From the NCBI GenBank assembly GCA_029215795.1, contig JARDYH010000044.1, forward strand, positions 62,001 to 126,000: DNA of 64,000 nucleotides. Direction: 5' to 3'. The translations under genes were made by a program, and so were the position numbers. Positions 1-11,593 of this stretch are shown piece by piece. Numbering within the stretch: the first letter of the stretch is position 1; every line of letters begins with the position of its first letter. The stretch is from Anniella stebbinsi. Lineage: Eukaryota; Chordata; Lepidosauria; Squamata; Anniellidae. Below the pieces are notes generated by a model. It had not been told where the DNA came from. It saw only the letters and a list, made by a program, of their open reading frames with translations, and did no database searches.

Positions 1-403
1 TAGACTTCCTCTTCTTCCCCTAGACTTCCCCTTCCCTCTATACTTCCCCTTCTTCCCCTAGACTTCCCCTTCTTCCCTTAGACTTCCCCTTCTTCCCCTA
101 TACTTCCCCTTCCCTCTATACTTCCCCTTCTTCCCCTAGTCTACCCCTTGACTTCCCCTTCCCTCTATACTTCCCCTTCTTCCCCTAGACTTCCACGTCT
201 TCCCCTAGACTTCCCCTTCTTCCCCAAGACTTCCCCTACACTTCCCCTTCCCTCTATACTTCCCCTTCCTCCCTAGACTTCCCCTAGATTTCCCCTTCTT
301 CCCCTAGACTTCCCCTTCCCTCTATACTTCCCCTTCTTCCCCTAGAGTTCCCCTTCTTCTCTTAGATTTCCCCTTCTTCCCCTAGACATCCCCTTCTTCC
401 CCT

Positions 404-423
404 AGACTTCCCCTTCTTCCCCT
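404..423 (+). repeat. Reference X module (20 bp)
   Basis: A clean copy of the 20-bp module, AG followed by nonamers A and B. It is usually found singly or in runs of two or three between Z modules. Recurring point variants are CCCTT or CCAT at the end of B and TCTCCTAG. They mark particular positions in the larger repeats and are not random. Confidence 0.95.
410..422 (+). other. Example homopyrimidine mirror repeat
   Basis: CCCCTTCTTCCCC reads the same in both directions on one strand. This mirror repeat sits inside every X module and at the end of every Z module. Mirror homopyrimidine tracts can form intramolecular triplex DNA. Each one here is short (15 bases with flanking T), because the TAGA step breaks the pyrimidine tract. 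Confidence 0.7.
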
Positions 424-434
424 AGACTTCCCCT
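424..434 (+). repeat. Reference Y module (11 bp)
   Basis: The shortest module, AG plus one nonamer A. It usually sits directly before a Z module, giving the common 49-bp YZ pair. A variant with CCGTAG at its end recurs as a marker, for example near 1,557, 2,381 and 3,564, and supplies one of the few CpG sites. Loss of exactly one Y accounts for an 11-bp length difference between right-hand units 1 and 7. Confidence 0.95.
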
Positions 435-472
435 AGACTTCCCCTTCCCTCTATACTTCCCCTTCTTCCCCT
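435..472 (+). repeat. Reference Z module (38 bp)
   Basis: The longest module: AG followed by nonamers A, C, A, B. It is the only module carrying nonamer C (TCCCTCTAT), which gives the CTATAC step seen throughout the array. Marker variants arise here: CCGCTATAC, CCATCTATAC, TTTCCTCTATAC, CTCTCTAC, CTATACTGCCCC and CTATAGTTTC. They are the most useful anchors for aligning distant copies. Confidence 0.95.
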
Positions 473-1335
473 ACACTTCCCCTTCCCTCTATACTTCCCC
501 TTCTTCCCCTAGACTTCCCCTGGACTTCCCCTTCCCTCTATACTTCCCCTTCTTCCCCTAGTCTACCCCTTGACTTCCCCTTCCCTCTATACTTCCCCTT
601 CTTCCCCTAGACTTCCCCTTCTTCCCCAAGACTTCCCCTACACTTCCCCTTCCCTCTATACTTCCCCTTCCTCCCTAGACTTCCCCTAGATTTCCCCTTC
701 TTCCCCTCGACTTTCTCTTCCCTCTATACTTCCCCTTCTTCCCCTAGACTTCCCCTTTTTCCCCTAGACTTCCCCTTCTTCCCCTAGACTTCCCCTTCGC
801 TCTATACTTCCCCTTCTTCCCCTAGACTTCCCCTAGAGTTCCCCTTCCCTCTCTACTTCCCCTTCTTCCCCTAGACTTCCCCTTCTTCCCCTAGACATCC
901 CCTTCTTCCCCTAGACTTCCCCTTCCCTCTATACTTCCCCTTCTTCCATTAGACTTCCCCTTCTCTCTATACTTCCCCTGCTTCCCCTAGACTTCCCCTA
1001 GACTTCCCCTTCTTCCCCTAGACTTCCTGTAGTCTTCCCCTTCCCTCTATACTTCCCCTTCTTCCCCTAGACTTCCCCTTCCCTCTATACTTCCCCTTCT
1101 TCCCCTAGACTTCCCCTTCTTCCCCTAGACTTCCTCTTCTTCCCCTAGACTTCCCCTTCCCTCTATACTTCCCATTCTTCCCCTAGACTTCCCCTTCTTC
1201 CCTTAGACTTCCCCTAGACTTCCCTTTCCCTCTATACTTCCCCTTCTTCCCCTAGACTTCCCCTAGACTTCCCCTTCCCTCTAGACTTCCCCTTCTTCCC
1301 CTAGACTTCCCCTAGACTTCCCCTTCCCTCTAGAC

Positions 1336-2694
1336 TTCCCCTTCTTCCCCTATACTTCCCCTTCCCTCTATACTTCCCCTTCTTCCCCTAGACTTCCCCT
1401 AGACTTCCCCTTCCCGCTATACTTTTCCTTCTTCCCCTAGACTTCCCCTTCTTTCCCTAGACTTCCCCTTCCATCTATACTTCCCCTTCTTCCCCTAGAC
1501 TTCTCCTAGACTTCCCCTTCTTCCCCTAGACTTCCCCTTCTTCCCCTAGACTTCCCGTAGACTTCCCCTTCCCTCTATACTTTCCCTTCTTCCCCTAGAC
1601 TTCCCCTAGACTTCCCCTTCTTCCCCTAGACTTCCCCTAGACTTCCCCTTCCCTCTATACTTCCCATTCTTCCATTAGACTTCCCCTTCCCTCTATACTT
1701 CCCCTGCTTCCCCTAGACTTCCCCTAGACTTCTCCTTCTTCCCCTTAACTTCCCCTAGACTTCCCTTCCCTCTATACTTCCCCTTCTTCCCCTAGACTTC
1801 CCCTAGACTTCCCCTTCCCTCTCTACTTCCCCTTCTTCCCCTAGACTTCCCCTTCTTCCCCTAGACTTCCCCTTTCCCTCTATACTTCCCCTTCTTCCAT
1901 TAGACTTCCCCTTCCCTCTATACTTCCCCTGCTTCCCCTAGACTTCCCCTAGACTTCCCCTTCTTCCCATAGACTTCCCATAGACTTCCCCTTCCCTCTA
2001 TACTTCCCCTTCTTCCCCTAGACTTCCCCTTCCCTCTATACTTCCCCTTCTTCCCCTAGACTTCCCCTTCTTCCCCTAGACTTCCTCTTCTTCCCCTAGA
2101 CTACCCCTTCCCTCTATACTTCCCCTTCTTCCCCTAGACTTCCCCTTCTTCCCTTAGACTTCCCCTTCTTCCCCTATACTTCCCCTTCCCTCTATACTTC
2201 CCCTTCTTCCCCTAGACTTCCCCTAGACTTCCCCTTCCCGCTATACTTTTCCTTCTTCCCCTAGACTTCCCCTTCTTTCCCTAGACTTCCCCTTCCATCT
2301 ATACTTCCCCTTCTTCCCCTAGACTTCTCCTAGACTTCCCCTTCTTCCCCTAGACTTCCCCTTCTTCCCCTAGACTTCCCGTAGACTTCCCCTTCCCTCT
2401 ATACTTTCCCTTCTTCCCCTAGACTTCCCCTAGACTTCCCCTTCTTCCCCTAGACTTCCCCTAGTCTTCCCCTTCCCTCTATACTTCCCATTCTTCCATT
2501 AGACTTCCCCTTCCCTCTATACTTCCCCTGCTTCCCCTAGACTTCCCCTAGACTTCTCCTTCTTCCCCTTAACTTCCCCTAGACTTCCCTTCCCTCTATA
2601 CTTCCCCTTCTTCCCCTAGACTTCCCCTAGACTTCCCCTTCCCTCTCTACTTCCCCTTCTTCCCCTAGACTTCCCCTTCTTCCCCTAGGCTTCC
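1336..2694. repeat. 824-bp subrepeat pair with CCGCTATAC marker
   Basis: The marker strings CCGCTATACTTTTCC, TCTTTCCCTAG and CCATCTATAC occur at about 1,415 and 2,239, exactly 824 bp apart, and the match runs from about 1,336/2,160 to about 1,870/2,694. The second copy then gains about one X module. Both copies carry the CCATTAG, CCCCTGCTT and CCCCTTAAC markers in the same order. Confidence 0.82.
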
Positions 2695-4740
2695 CCTTCT
2701 TCCCCTAGACTTCCCCTTCCCTCTATACTTCCCCTTCTTCCATTAGACTTCCCCTTCCCTCTATACTTCCCCTGCTTCCCCTAGACTTCCCCTAGACTTC
2801 CCCTTCTTCCCCTAGACTTCCCCTAGACTTCCCCTTCCCTCTATACTTCCCCTTCTTCCCCTAGACTTCCCCTTCCCTCTATACTTCCCCTTCTTCCCCT
2901 AAACTTCCCCTTCTTCCCCTAGACTTCCTCTTCTTCCCCTAGACTTCCCCTTCCCTCTATACTTCCCCTTCTTCCCCTAGACTTCCCCTTCTTCCCTTAG
3001 ACTTCCCCTTCTTCCCCTATACTTCCCCTTCCCTCTATACTTCCCCTTCTTCCCCTAGACTTCCCCTAGACTTCCCCTTCTTCCCCTAGACTTCCCCTAG
3101 ACTTCCCCTTCCCTCTATACTTCCCCTTCTTTCCCTAGACTTCCCCTTCCCTCTATACTTCCCCTTCTTCCCCTAGACTTCCCCTTCTTCCCCTAGACTT
3201 CCTCTTCTTCCCCTAGACTTCCCCTTCCCTCTATACTTCCCCTTCTTCCCCTAGACTTCCCCTTCTTCCCTTAGACTTCCCCTTCTTCCCCTATACTTCC
3301 CCTTCCCTCTATACTTCCCTTTCATCCCCTAGACTTCCCCTAGACTTCCCCTTCCCTCTATACTTCCCCTTCTTCCCCTAGATTTCCCCTTCTTCCCTTA
3401 GACTTCCCCTTCTTCCCCTATACTTCCCCTTCCCTCAATACTTCCCCTTCTTCCCCTAGACTTCCCCTAGACTTCCCTTCCCTCTATACTTCCCCTTCTT
3501 CCCCTAGACTTCCCCTAGACTTCCCCTTCTTCCCCTAGACTTCCCCTTCTTCCCCTAGACTTCCCGTAGACTTCCCCTTCCCTCTATACTTTCCCTTCTT
3601 CCCCTAGACTTCCCCTAGACTTCCCCTTCCCTCTATACTTCCCCTTCTTCCCCTAGACTTCCCCTAGACTTCCCTTCCCTCTATACTTCCCCTTCTTCCC
3701 CTAGACTTCCCCTAGACTTCCCCTTCCCTCTCTACTTCCCCTTCTTCCCCTAGACTTCCCCTTCTTCCCCTAGACTTCCCCTTCTTCCCCTAGACTTCCC
3801 CTTCCCTCTATACTTCCCCTTCTTCCCCTAGACTTCCCCTAGACTTCCCCTTCCTTCTATACTTCCCCTTCTTCCCCTAGACTTCCCCTTCTTCCCATAG
3901 ACTTCCCCTTCTTCCCTTAGATTTCCCCTTCTTCCCCTAGACTTCCCCTTCCCTCTATACTTTCCCTTCTTCCCCTAGACTTCCCCTAGACTTCCCCTTC
4001 TTCCCCTAGACTTCCCCTAGACTTCCCCTTCCCTCTATACTTCCCCTTCTTCCATTAGACTTCCCCTTCCCTCTATACTTCCCCTTCTTCCTCTAGATTT
4101 CCCCTATACTCCCCTTCTTCTCCTAGACTTCCCCTAGACTTCCCCTTCCCTCTATACTTCCCCTTCTTCCCCTAGACTTCCCCTTCTTCCCCTAGACTTC
4201 CCCTTCTTCCCCTAGACTTCCCCTAGACTTCCCCTTCCCTCTATACTTCCCCTTCTTCCCCTAGACTTCCCCTTCTTCCCCTAGACTTCCCCTAGACTTC
4301 CCCTTCCCTCTATACTTCCCCTTCTTCCCCTAGACTTCCCCTAGACTTCCCCTTCCCTCTATACTGCCCCTTCTTCCCCTAGACTTCCCCTAGACTTCCC
4401 CTTCCCTCTATACTTCCCCTTCTTCCCCTAGACTTCCCCTAGACTTCCCCTTCTTCCCCTAGACTTCCCCTAGACTTCCTCTTCCCTCTATACTTCCCCT
4501 TATTCCCCTAGACTTCCCCTTCCCTCTATACTTCCCCTTCTTCCCCTAGACTTCCCCTAGACTTCCCCTTCTTCCCCTAGACTTCCCCTAGACTTCCTCT
4601 TCCCACTATACTTCCCCTTCTTCCCCTAGACTTCTCCTAGACTTCCCCTTCTTCCCCTAGACTTCCCCTTCTTCCCCTAGACTTCCCGTAGACTTCCCCT
4701 TCCCTCTATACTTTCCCTTCTTCCCCTAGACTTCCCCTAG
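2695..4740. repeat. Mosaic segment of macro-unit
   Basis: Satellite modules only. Markers in order: CCCTAAAC at about 2,898, CTTTCCCTAG at 3,126, TTTCATCCC at 3,320, CCCTCAATAC at about 3,434, CCCGTAG at about 3,564, CTCTCTAC at about 3,730, a CCCCTATACTCCCC step at about 4,101 and ATACTGCCCC at about 4,364. Parts recur at 5,581-6,215 (shift 2,708) and 9,237-9,750 (shift 6,111). Confidence 0.8.
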
Positions 4741-5580
4741 ACTTCCCCTTCTTCCCCTAGACTTCCACGTCTTCCCCTAGACTTCCCCTTCTTCCCCAAG
4801 ACTTCCCCTACACTTCCCCTTCCCTCTATACTTCCCCTTCCTCCCTAGACGTCCCCTAGATTTCCCCTTCTTCCCCTCGACTTTCTCTTCCCTCTATACT
4901 TCCCCTTCTTCCCCTAGACTTCCCCTTCTTCCCCTAGACTTCCCCTTCTTCCCCTAGACTTCCCCTTCGCTCTATACTTCCCCTTCTTCCCCTAGACTTC
5001 CCCTAGAGTTCCCCTTCCCTCTCTACTTCCCCTTCTTCCCCTAGACTTCCCCTTCTTCCCCTAGACATCCCCTTCTTCCCCTAGACTTCCCCTTCCCTCT
5101 ATACTTCCCCTTCTTCCATTAGACTTCCCCTTCTCTCTATACTTCCCCTGCTTCCCCTAGACTTCCCCTAGACTTCCCCTTCTTCCCCTAGACTTCCTGT
5201 AGTCTTCCCCTTCCCTCTATACTTCCCCTTCTTCCCCTAGACTTCCCCTTCCCTCTATACTTCCCCTTCTTCCCCTAGACTTCCCCTTCTTCCCCTAGAC
5301 TTCCTCTTCTTCCCCTAGACTTCCCCTTCCCTCTATACTTCCCATTCTTCCCCTAGACTTCCCCTTCTTCCCTTAGACTTCCCCTAGACTTCCCCTTCCC
5401 TCTATACTTCCCCTTCTTCCCCTAGACTTCCCCTAGACTTCCCCTTCCCTCTAGACTTCCCCTTCTTCCCCTAGACTTCCCCTAGACTTCCCCTTCCCTC
5501 TAGACTTCCCCTTCTTCCCCTATACTTCCCCTTCCCTCTATACTTCCCCTTCTTCCCCTAGACTTCCCCTAGACTTCCCC
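4741..5580. repeat. Copy of 571-1,410 (shift 4,170)
   Basis: Starts abruptly with a CACGTC module and then follows 571-1,410, including CCTCGACTTTCTC at 4,876 (706 plus 4,170), TAGACATCC and the two CCTCTAGAC steps. It has a private GACGTCCCC variant at about 4,850 and no CTAGTCTACC upstream. So it is a displaced fragment joined to a different left neighbour. Confidence 0.8.
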
Positions 5581-6261
5581 TTCCCTCTATACTTCCCCTT
5601 CTTCCCCTAAACTTCCCCTTCTTCCCCTAGACTTCCTCTTCTTCCCCTAGACTTCCCCTTCCCTCTATACTTCCCCTTCTTCCCCTAGACTTCCCCTTCT
5701 TCCCTTAGACTTCCCCTTCTTCCCCTATACTTCCCCTTCCCTCTATACTTCCCCTTCTTCCCCTAGACTTCCCCTAGACTTCCCCTTCTTCCCCTAGACT
5801 TCCCCTAGACTTCCCCTTCCCTCTATACTTCCCCTTCTTTCCCTAGACTTCCCCTTCCCTCTATACTTCCCCTTCTTCCCCTAGACTTCCCCTTCTTCCC
5901 CTAGACTTCCTCTTCTTCCCCTAGACTTCCCCTTCCCTCTATACTTCCCCTTCTTCCCCTAGACTTCCCCTTCTTCCCTTAGACTTCCCCTTCTTCCCCT
6001 ATACTTCCCCTTCCCTCTATACTTCCCCTTCTTCCCCTAGACTTCCCCTAGACTTCCCCTTCCCTCTATACTTCCCCTTCTTCCCCTAGATTTCCCCTTC
6101 TTCCCTTAGACTTCCCCTTCTTCCCCTATACTTCCCCTTCCCTCTATACTTCCCCTTCTTCCCCTAGACTTCCCCTAGACTTCCCTTCCCTCTATACTTC
6201 CCCTTCTTCCCCTAGACTTCCCCTTCCCTCTCTACTTCCCCTTCTTCCCCTAGACTTCCCC
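5581..6261. repeat. Copy of the 2,873-3,507 block
   Basis: CCCTAAAC here lies 2,708 bp from its match near 2,898 and 4,519 bp before the match near 10,125. The shared order is CCCTAAAC, TTCCTCTTC, CCCTTAG, TCTTTCCCTAG. It lacks the TTTCATCCC and CCCTCAATAC variants of the 3-kb copy. The 10-kb copy lacks TTTCATCCC as well, which groups these two copies together. Confidence 0.75.
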
Positions 6262-8867
6262 TAGACTTCCCCTTCCCTCTATACTTCCCCTTATTCCATT
6301 AGACTTCCCCTTCCCTCTATACTTCCCCTGCTTCCCCTAGACTTCCCCTAGACTTCCCCTTCTTCCCCTAGACTTCCCCTAGACTTCCCCTTCCTTCTAT
6401 ACTTCCCCTTCTTCCCCTAGACTTCCCCTTCCCTCTATACTTCCCCTTCTTCCCCTAGACTTCCCCTTCTTCCCCTAGACTTCCTCTTCTTCCCCTGGAC
6501 TTCCCCTTCCCTCTATACTTCCCCTTCTTCCCCTAGACTTCCCCTTCTTCCCTTAGACTTCCCCTAGACTTCCCCTTCCCTCTATACTTCCCCTTCTTCC
6601 CCTAGACTTCCCCTTGACTTCCCCTTCCCTCTAGACTTCCCCTTCTTCCCCTAGACTTCCCCTAGACTTCCCCTTCCCTCTAGACTTCCCCTTCTTCCCC
6701 TAGACTTCCCAATCTTCCCCTAGACTTCCCCTTCTTCCCCTAGACTTCCCCTAGACTTCCCCTTTCCTCTATACTTCCCCTTCTTCCCCTAGACTTCCCC
6801 TAGACTTCCCCTTCTCGCTATACTTCCCCTTCTTCCCCTAGACTTCCCCTAGACTTCCCCTTCCCTCTATACTTCCACTTCTTCCCCTAGACTTCCCCTA
6901 GACTTCCCCTTCCCTCTATTCTTCCCCTTCTTCCCCTAGACTTCCCCTTCTTCCCCTAGACTTCCCCTTCTTCCCTTAGATTTCCCCTTCTCCCCCTAGA
7001 CTTCCCCTAGACTTCCCCTTCCCTCTATACTTCCCCTTCTTCCCCTAGACTTCCCCTTCTTCTCCTAGACTTCCCCTTCTTCCCCTAGACTTCCCCTTCC
7101 CTCTATACTTCCCCTTATTCCATTAGACTTCCCCTTCCCTCTATACTTCCCCTGCTTCCCCTAGACTTCCCCTAGACTTCCCCTTCTTCCCCTAGACTTC
7201 CCCTAGACTTCCCCTTCCTTCTATACTTCCCCTTCTTCCCCTAGACTTCCCCTTCCCTCTATACTTCCCCTTCTTCCCCTAGACTTCCCCTTCTTCCCCT
7301 AGACTTCCTCTTCTTCCCCTGGACTTCCCCTTCCCTCTATACTTCCCCTTCTTCCCCTAGACTTCCCCTTCTTCCCTTAGACTTCCCCTAGACTTCCCCT
7401 TCCCTCTATACTTCCCCTTCTTCCCCTAGACTTCCCCTAGGCTTCCCCTTCCCTCTAGACCTCCCCTTCTTCCCCTAGACTTCCCCTAGACTTCCCCTTC
7501 CCTCTAGACTTCCCCTTCTTCCCCTAGACTTCCCAATCTTCCCCTAGACTTCCCCTTCTTCCCCTAGACTTCCCCTAGACTTCCCCTTTCCTCTATACTT
7601 CCCCTTCTTCCCCTAGACTTCCCCTAGACTTCCCCTTCTCGCTATACTTCCCCTTCTTCCCCTAGACTTCCCCTAGACTTCCCCTTCCCTCTATACTTCC
7701 CCTTCTTCCCCTAGACTTCCCCTAGACTTCCCCTTCCCTCTATTCTTCCCCTTCTTCCCCTAGACTTCCCCTTCTTCCCCTAGACTTCCCCTTCTTCCCT
7801 TAGATTTCCCCTTCTCCCCCTAGACTTCCCCTAGACTTCCCCTTCCCTCTATACTTCCCCTTCTTCCCCTAGACTTCCCCTTCTTCTCCTAGACTTCCCC
7901 TTCTTCCCCTAGACTTCCCCTTCCCTCTATACTTCCCCTTCTTCTCCTAGACTTCCCCTAGACTTCCCCTTCCCTCTATACTTCCCCTTCTTCCCCTAGA
8001 CTTCCCCTTCTTCCCCTAGACTTCCCCTTCTTCCCCTAGACTTCCCCTAGACTTCCCCTTCCCTCTATACTTCCCTTTCTTCCCCTAGACTTCCCCTTCT
8101 TCCCCTAGACTTCCCCTAGACTTCCCCTTCCCTCTAAACTTCCCCTTCTTCCCCTAGACTTCCCCTAGACTTCCCCTTCCCTCTATACTGCCCCTTCTTC
8201 CCCTAGACTTCCCCTAGACTTCCCCTTTCCTCTATACTTCCCCTTCTTCCCCTAGACTTCCACTAGACTTCCCCTTCCCTCTATACTTTCCCTTCTTCCC
8301 CTAGACTTCCCCTAGACTTCCCCTTCTTCCCCTAGACTTCCCCTAGACTTCCCCTTTCCTCTATACTTCCCCTTCTTCCCCTAGACTTCCCCTAGACTTC
8401 CCCTTCTCGCTATACTTCCCCTTCTTCCCCTAGACTTCCCCTAGACTTCCCCTTCCCTCTATACTTCCCCTTCTTCCCCTAGACTTCCCCTAGACTTCCC
8501 CTTCCCTCTATTCTTCCCCTTCTTCCCCTAGACTTCCCCTTCTTCCCCTAGACTTCCCCTTCTTCCCTTAGATTTCCCCTTCTCCCCCTAGACTTCCCCT
8601 AGACTTCCCCTTCCCTCTATACTTCCCCTTCTTCCCCTAGACTTCCCCTTCTTCTCCTAGACTTCCCCTTCTTCCCCTAGACTTCCCCTTCCCTCTATAC
8701 TTCCCCTTCTTCTCCTAGACTTCCCCTAGACTTCCCCTTCCCTCTATACTTCCCCTTCTTCCCCTAGACTTCCCCTTCTTCCCCTAGACTTCCCCTTCTT
8801 CCCCTAGACTTCCCCTAGACTTCCCCTTCCCTCTATACTTCCCTTTCTTCCCCTAGACTTCCCCTAG
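6262..8867. repeat. Three head-to-tail sub-units (824 and 768 bp spacing)
   Basis: Rare variants recur in fixed order. TTATTCCATTAG is at 6,291 and 7,115, TGGAC at 6,496 and 7,320, and CCAATC at 6,711 and 7,535, all 824 bp apart. TTCTCGCTATAC occurs at about 6,816, 7,640 and 8,408, with spacings of 824 then 768, and CTATTCTTCC keeps the same spacing. The third unit is truncated at its left, starting about 8,310. This is the clearest local tandem amplification in the left half. Confidence 0.85.
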
Positions 8868-11593
8868 ACTTCCCCTTCCCTCTATACTGCCCCTTCTTCA
8901 CCTAGACTTCCCCTAGACTTCCCCTTTCCTCTATACTTCCCCTTCTTCCCCTAGACTTCCACTAGACTTCCCCTTCCCTCTATACTTTCCCTTCTTCCCC
9001 TAGACTTCCCCTAGACTTCCCCTTCTTCCCCTAGACTTCCCCTAGACTTCCCCTTCCCTCTATACTTCCCCTTCTTCCATTAGACTTCCCCTTCCCTCTA
9101 TACTTCCCCTTCTTCCTCTAGATTTCCCCTAGACTCCCCTTCTTCTTCTAGACTTCCCCTAGACTTCCCCTTCCCTCTATACTTCCCCTTCTTCCCCTAG
9201 TCTACCCCTTGACTTCCCCTTCCCTCTATACTTCCCCTTCTTTCCCTAGACTTCCCCTTCCCTCTATACTTCCCCTTCTTCCCCTAGACTTCCCCTTCTT
9301 CCCCTAGACTTCCTCTTCTTCCCCTAGACTTCCCCTTCCCTCTATACTTCCCCTTCTTCCCCTAGACTTCCCCTTCTTCCCTTAGACTTCCCCTTCTTCC
9401 CCTATACTTCCCCTTCCCTCTATACTTCCCTTTCATCCCCTAGACTTCCCCTAGACTTCCCCTTCCCTCTATACTTCCCCTTCTTCCCCTAGATTTCCCC
9501 TTCTTCCCTTAGACTTCCCCTTCTTCCCCTATACTTCCCCTTCCCTCTATACTACCCCTTCTTCCCCTAGACTTCCCCTAGACTTCCCTTCCCTCTATAC
9601 TTCCCCTTCTTCCCCTAGACTTCCCCTAGACTTCCCCTTCTTCCCCTAGACTTCCCCTTCTTCCCCTAGACTTCCCGTAGACTTCCCCTTCCCTCTATAC
9701 TTTCCCTTCTTCCCCTAGACTTCCCCTAGACTTCCCCTTCCCTCTATACTTCCCCTGCTTCCCCTAGACTTCCCCTAGACTTCTCCTTCTTCCCCTTAAC
9801 TTCCCCTAGACTTCCCTTCCCTCTATACTTCCCCTTCTTCCCCTAGACTTCCCCTAGACTTCCCCTTCCCTCTCTACTTCCCCTTCTTCCCCTAGACTTC
9901 CCCTTCTTCCCCTAGACTTCCCCTTCTTCCCCTAGACTTCCCCTTCCCTCTATACTTCCCCTTCTTCCATTAGACTTCCCCTTCCCTCTATACTTCCCCT
10001 GCTTCCCCTAGACTTCCCCTAGACTTCCCCTTCTTCCCCTAGACTTCCCCTAGACTTCCCCTTCCCTCTATACTTCCCCTTCTTCCCCTAGACTTCCCCT
10101 TCCCTCTATACTTCCCCTTCTTCCCCTAAACTTCCCCTTCTTCCCCTAGACTTCCTCTTCTTCCCCTAGACTTCCCCTTCCCTCTATACTTCCCCTTCTT
10201 CCCCTAGACTTCCCCTTCTTCCCTTAGACTTCCCCTTCTTCCCCTATACTTCCCCTTCCCTCTATACTTCCCCTTCTTCCCCTAGACTTCCCCTAGACTT
10301 CCCCTTCTTCCCCTAGACTTCCCCTAGACTTCCCCTTCCCTCTATACTTCCCCTTCTTTCCCTAGACTTCCCCTTCCCTCTATACTTCCCCTTCTTCCCC
10401 TAGACTTCCCCTTCTTCCCCTAGACTTCCTCTTCTTCCCCTAGACTTCCCCTTCCCTCTATACTTCCCCTTCTTCCCCTAGACTTCCCCTTCTTCCCTTA
10501 GACTTCCCCTTCTTCCCCTATACTTCCCCTTCCCTCTATACTTCCCCTTCTTCCCCTAGACTTCCCCTAGACTTCCCCTTCCCTCTATACTTCCCCTTCT
10601 TCCCCTAGATTTCCCCTTCTTCCCTTAGACTTCCCCTTCTTCCCCTATACTTCCCCTTCCCTCTATACTTCCCCTTCTTCCCCTAGACTTCCCCTAGACT
10701 TCCCTTCCCTCTATACTTCCCCTTCTTCCCCTAGACTTCCCCTTCCCTCTCTACTTCCCCTTCTTCCCCTAGACTTCCCCTTCTTCCCCTAGACTTCCCC
10801 TTCTTCCCCTAGACTTCCCCTTTCCCTCTATACTTCCCCTTCTTCCATTAGACTTCCCCTTCCCTCTATACTTCCCCTGCTTCCCCTAGACTTCCCCTAG
10901 ACTTCCCCTTCTTCCCATAGACTTCCCATAGACTTCCCCTTCCCTCTATACTTCCCCTTCTTAACCTAGACTTCCCCTTCCCTCTATACTTCCCCTTCTT
11001 CCACTAGACTTCCCCTTCTTCCCCTAGACTTCCCCTTCTTCCCCTAGACTTCCCGTAGACTTCCCCTTCCCTCTATACTTTCCCTTCTTCCCCTAGACTT
11101 CCCCTAGACTTCCCCTTCTTCCCCTAGACTTCCCCTAGACTTCCCCTTCCCTCTATACTTCCCATTCTTCCATTAGACTTCCCCTTCCCTCTATACTTCC
11201 CCTGCTTCCCCTAGACTTCCCCTAGACTTCTCCTTCTTCCCCTTAACTTCCCCTAGACTTCCCTTCCCTCTATACTTCCCCTTCTTCCCCTAGACTTCCC
11301 CTAGACTTCCCCTTCCCTCTCTACTTCCCCTTCTTCCCCTAGACTTCCCCTTCTTCCCCTAGACTTCCCCTTCTTCCCCTAGACTTCCCCTTCCCTCTAT
11401 ACTTCCCCTTCTTCCATTAGACTTCCCCTTCCCTCTATACTTCCCCTGCTTCCCCTAGACTTCCCCTAGACTTCCCCTTCTTCCCCTAGACTTCCCCTAG
11501 ACTTCCCCTTCCCTCTATACTTCCCCTTCTTCCCCTAGACTTCCCCTTCCCTCTATACTTCCCCTTCTTCCCCTAAACTACCCCTTCTTCCCC
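8868..11593. repeat. Mosaic segment with a truncated CTAGTCTACC unit
   Basis: Contains TTCACC at about 8,898, a CCTCTAGATTTCC tail, then CTAGTCTACC at 9,198. Only about 40 bp later it jumps into sequence matching 3,126-3,640 (shift 6,111, confirmed by TTTCATCCC at 9,431). At about 9,750 it switches again, to sequence resembling 2,515 onward with CCCCTGCTT and CCCCTTAAC. A block with CCCTAAAC near 10,125 follows, then a TTAACC variant at about 10,952 and CTAAACTACC at about 11,571. Confidence 0.78.

Larger units (their letters stand above)
1..1352. repeat. Macro-unit opening block with two CTAGTCTACC markers
   Basis: Holds CTAGTCTACC at 137 and 559, CCTCGACTTTCTC at 706, TAGACATCC steps, and CCTCTAGAC (TCTAGA) variants near 1,280 and 1,330. 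The same block recurs at 11,594-12,965 with a shift of 11,593, rising to 11,613 after the second marker because one 20-bp X module with CACGTC is present there and absent here. The part from about 571 also recurs at 4,741-5,580. Confidence 0.85.

Noticed and set aside
1270..1335. XbaI-like TCTAGA sites as functional boundaries
   Set aside because: They come from a one-base TATAC to TAGAC change in Z modules and recur with the copied blocks. Nothing suggests a role.
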